From Pseudomonadota bacterium (GTDB lineage: Bacteria; Pseudomonadota; Alphaproteobacteria; Acetobacterales; Acetobacteraceae), in NCBI GenBank assembly GCA_021805665.1, contig JAJZEV010000170.1, positions 1 through 42,289 of the forward strand: a stretch of 42,289 bases of DNA. Reading direction: 5' to 3'. Positions 41,065 to 42,289 of the stretch are shown here, piece by piece (the stretch's first letter is position 1; each line of letters begins with the position of its first letter). A program made the translations under genes and the position numbers. Under the pieces are notes generated by a model. It ran no database searches. It was not told the origin of the DNA and worked only from the letters and a program-made list of their open reading frames with translations.

Positions 41065-42289
41065 ATGAACGAACAGCGTATCGTACCCGTAATCCTCTCC
41101 GGCGGTTCCGGCACCCGCCTTTGGCCGGTTTCGCGGGAGAGCTTTCCCAAACAACTTTGGCCGCTCGTGTCGGAGCGGACGATGATGCAGGAAACCGCCC
41201 TACGGGCGAACGCCCCTGGTTTCGCGGCGCCCGTCGTTGTCTGCAACAATGAACATCGCTTCCTGATCGCCGAACAACTGCGCGCCGCCGGCATATCGAA
41301 TGCCCGGATTCTGCTCGAACCGGTTGGCCGCAACAGCGCCCCGGCGATCGCCGCGGCTGCGGTGCTGGTGGCGGAGGAAGACCCCGACGCCGTGCTGTGG
41401 ATGATGGCGGCCGACGCATCGATCACCGGCAACGATGCCCTTCATGCCGCGCTGGCGGCTGCGTCCAAGGCAGCCAGATCCGGTCGGATCGTGACATTCG
41501 GGATGAAGCCGACCGCGCCGGAAACGGGCTACGGCTACATCGAAACAGGTGCGCCGCTGCCCGAGGCGGACGGCGTTTATGCCGTTGCGCGGTTCCTGGA
41601 AAAGCCGGATCCGGAAACCGCCGCCCGCTTCGTCGCCGATGGCCGGCATCTGTGGAACTCCGGCATGTTCGTCTTTACCGCCCGGACGTTGCTGGCGGAA
41701 ATGGAGCGTCATGCCCCGGACGTTCTGCCGCCGGTGCGTCGGGCCGTGGCGGAGCGCAAGGCCGATCTGGATTTCATCCGTCTGGACGTCGAAGCGTTCA
41801 CCGCCTGTCCGTCGATTAGCATCGACTACGCGGTGGCGGAGCGAACCGACCAAGCAGCCGTCGTGCCGGCGGACCTCGGCTGGTCCGACGTCGGAAGCTG
41901 GAGCGCGCTTTGGGACCTAGGCACCAAGGATGCGGCCGGCAATGTGGCGCTTGGCGATGTGGTGCTGGAAGGGGCAGAGAACTGCTACGTCCGCAGCGAC
42001 GGCATGCTGGCCGCCGTTGTCGGGCTAAAGGATGCGGTTATCGTGGTGACGGCGGATGCCGTTCTGGCGATGCACCGGGGGCAGTCGCAGGACGTCAAGA
42101 AGATCGTCGAACGGCTGAAGGCGGCGGGCCGGCCGGAAGCGGTGTCGCACAATCGCACTTACCGGCCGTGGGGCTATTACGAAAGCCTGATCCAGGGCGA
42201 CCGGTTCCAGGTCAAGCGCATCGTGGTCACGCCCGGCCGGCAGTTATCGCTGCAAAGCCACTTCCATCGGGCCGAACACTGGGTGGTGG
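41065..42289 (+). CDS. manC: Mannose-1-phosphate guanylyltransferase / mannose-6-phosphate isomerase (partial)
   Basis: Makes GDP-mannose for polysaccharide synthesis. The N-terminal nucleotidyltransferase has VILSGGSGTRLWPVSRESFPKQ and VARFLEKPDPETA; EPVGRNSAPAIAAAA and SISIDYAVAE are further family blocks. The C-terminal cupin begins at RPWGYYESLIQGDRFQVKR and includes LQSHFHRAEHWVV, where the zinc ligands of type II phosphomannose isomerase lie, so the protein is probably the bifunctional form. The gene runs off the window after 408 codons. It starts at ATG 41065 behind CAGAGCC, a weak site. It is separated from rpoC by a terminator. A short inverted repeat, CCGATT-CA-AATCGG (40954-40967), lies in its upstream region. 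Confidence 0.95.
   Translation, partial: MNEQRIVPVILSGGSGTRLWPVSRESFPKQLWPLVSERTMMQETALRANAPGFAAPVVVCNNEHRFLIAEQLRAAGISNARILLEPVGRNSAPAIAAAAVLVAEEDPDAVLWMMAADASITGNDALHAALAAASKAARSGRIVTFGMKPTAPETGYGYIETGAPLPEADGVYAVARFLEKPDPETAARFVADGRHLWNSGMFVFTARTLLAEMERHAPDVLPPVRRAVAERKADLDFIRLDVEAFTACPSISIDYAVAERTDQAAVVPADLGWSDVGSWSALWDLGTKDAAGNVALGDVVLEGAENCYVRSDGMLAAVVGLKDAVIVVTADAVLAMHRGQSQDVKKIVERLKAAGRPEAVSHNRTYRPWGYYESLIQGDRFQVKRIVVTPGRQLSLQSHFHRAEHWVV

Overview
The window is GC-rich (my impression, not computed), gene-dense DNA. It looks like an alphaproteobacterial chromosome. The rpoB and rpoC proteins, the CcmCDE set, the NadA/NadC pair and the K+-independent type H+-pyrophosphatase all suit that class, and an Acetobacteraceae/Rhodospirillales member is my best guess (inference only). 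I see no insertion sequence, phage gene, CRISPR array, tRNA or rRNA. Bases 1-215 hold no gene I can support; only the leader of the first gene is there.

Left part, plus strand (216-10641): hppA with a terminator; a small VapBC-type toxin-antitoxin pair on the minus strand; a catabolic-looking cluster (CoA-transferase family III, Rieske ferredoxin, two translationally coupled amidohydrolase-2 paralogues); nudC coupled to a DUF488 gene; and nadA-nadC, coupled by a one-base overlap.

Middle part, a long minus-strand run (10655-26249), read here in transcription order. First comes pcaH-pcaG (protocatechuate 3,4-dioxygenase) and quiC (dehydroshikimate dehydratase fused to HPPD-like domains). A branched-chain-amino-acid-type ABC transporter follows, with a Tat-like binding protein, LivH, and one polypeptide that joins permease and both ATPases. 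Then come a FUSC-type aromatic acid exporter, a rubrerythrin / Fe-S oxidoreductase / DUF3501 set, a thiolase-like protein with its DUF35 partner, and ccmC-ccmD-ccmE. Divergent from pcaH is a quinate/shikimate dehydrogenase gene, followed by a convergent TetR regulator. A CTAACCGGTTAG-type palindrome lies just upstream of tetR, and a near copy lies inside the quiB promoter region, between quiB and pcaH. Together these predict a TetR-controlled regulon that imports quinate/shikimate-type compounds, oxidises and dehydrates them to protocatechuate, and opens the ring.

Right part (27987-42289): DUF1330, an SGNH hydrolase and a four-helix membrane protein on the minus strand, then the plus-strand ribosomal/RNA polymerase operon rplK-rplA-rplJ-rplL-rpoB-rpoC. 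This operon has strong intergenic RNA structures before rplJ, between rplL and rpoB, between rpoB and rpoC, and after rpoC. The usual secE-nusG are not directly upstream, and rpsL-rpsG-fusA are not directly downstream. Instead rpoC is followed by manC (mannose-1-phosphate guanylyltransferase), which runs off the window end.
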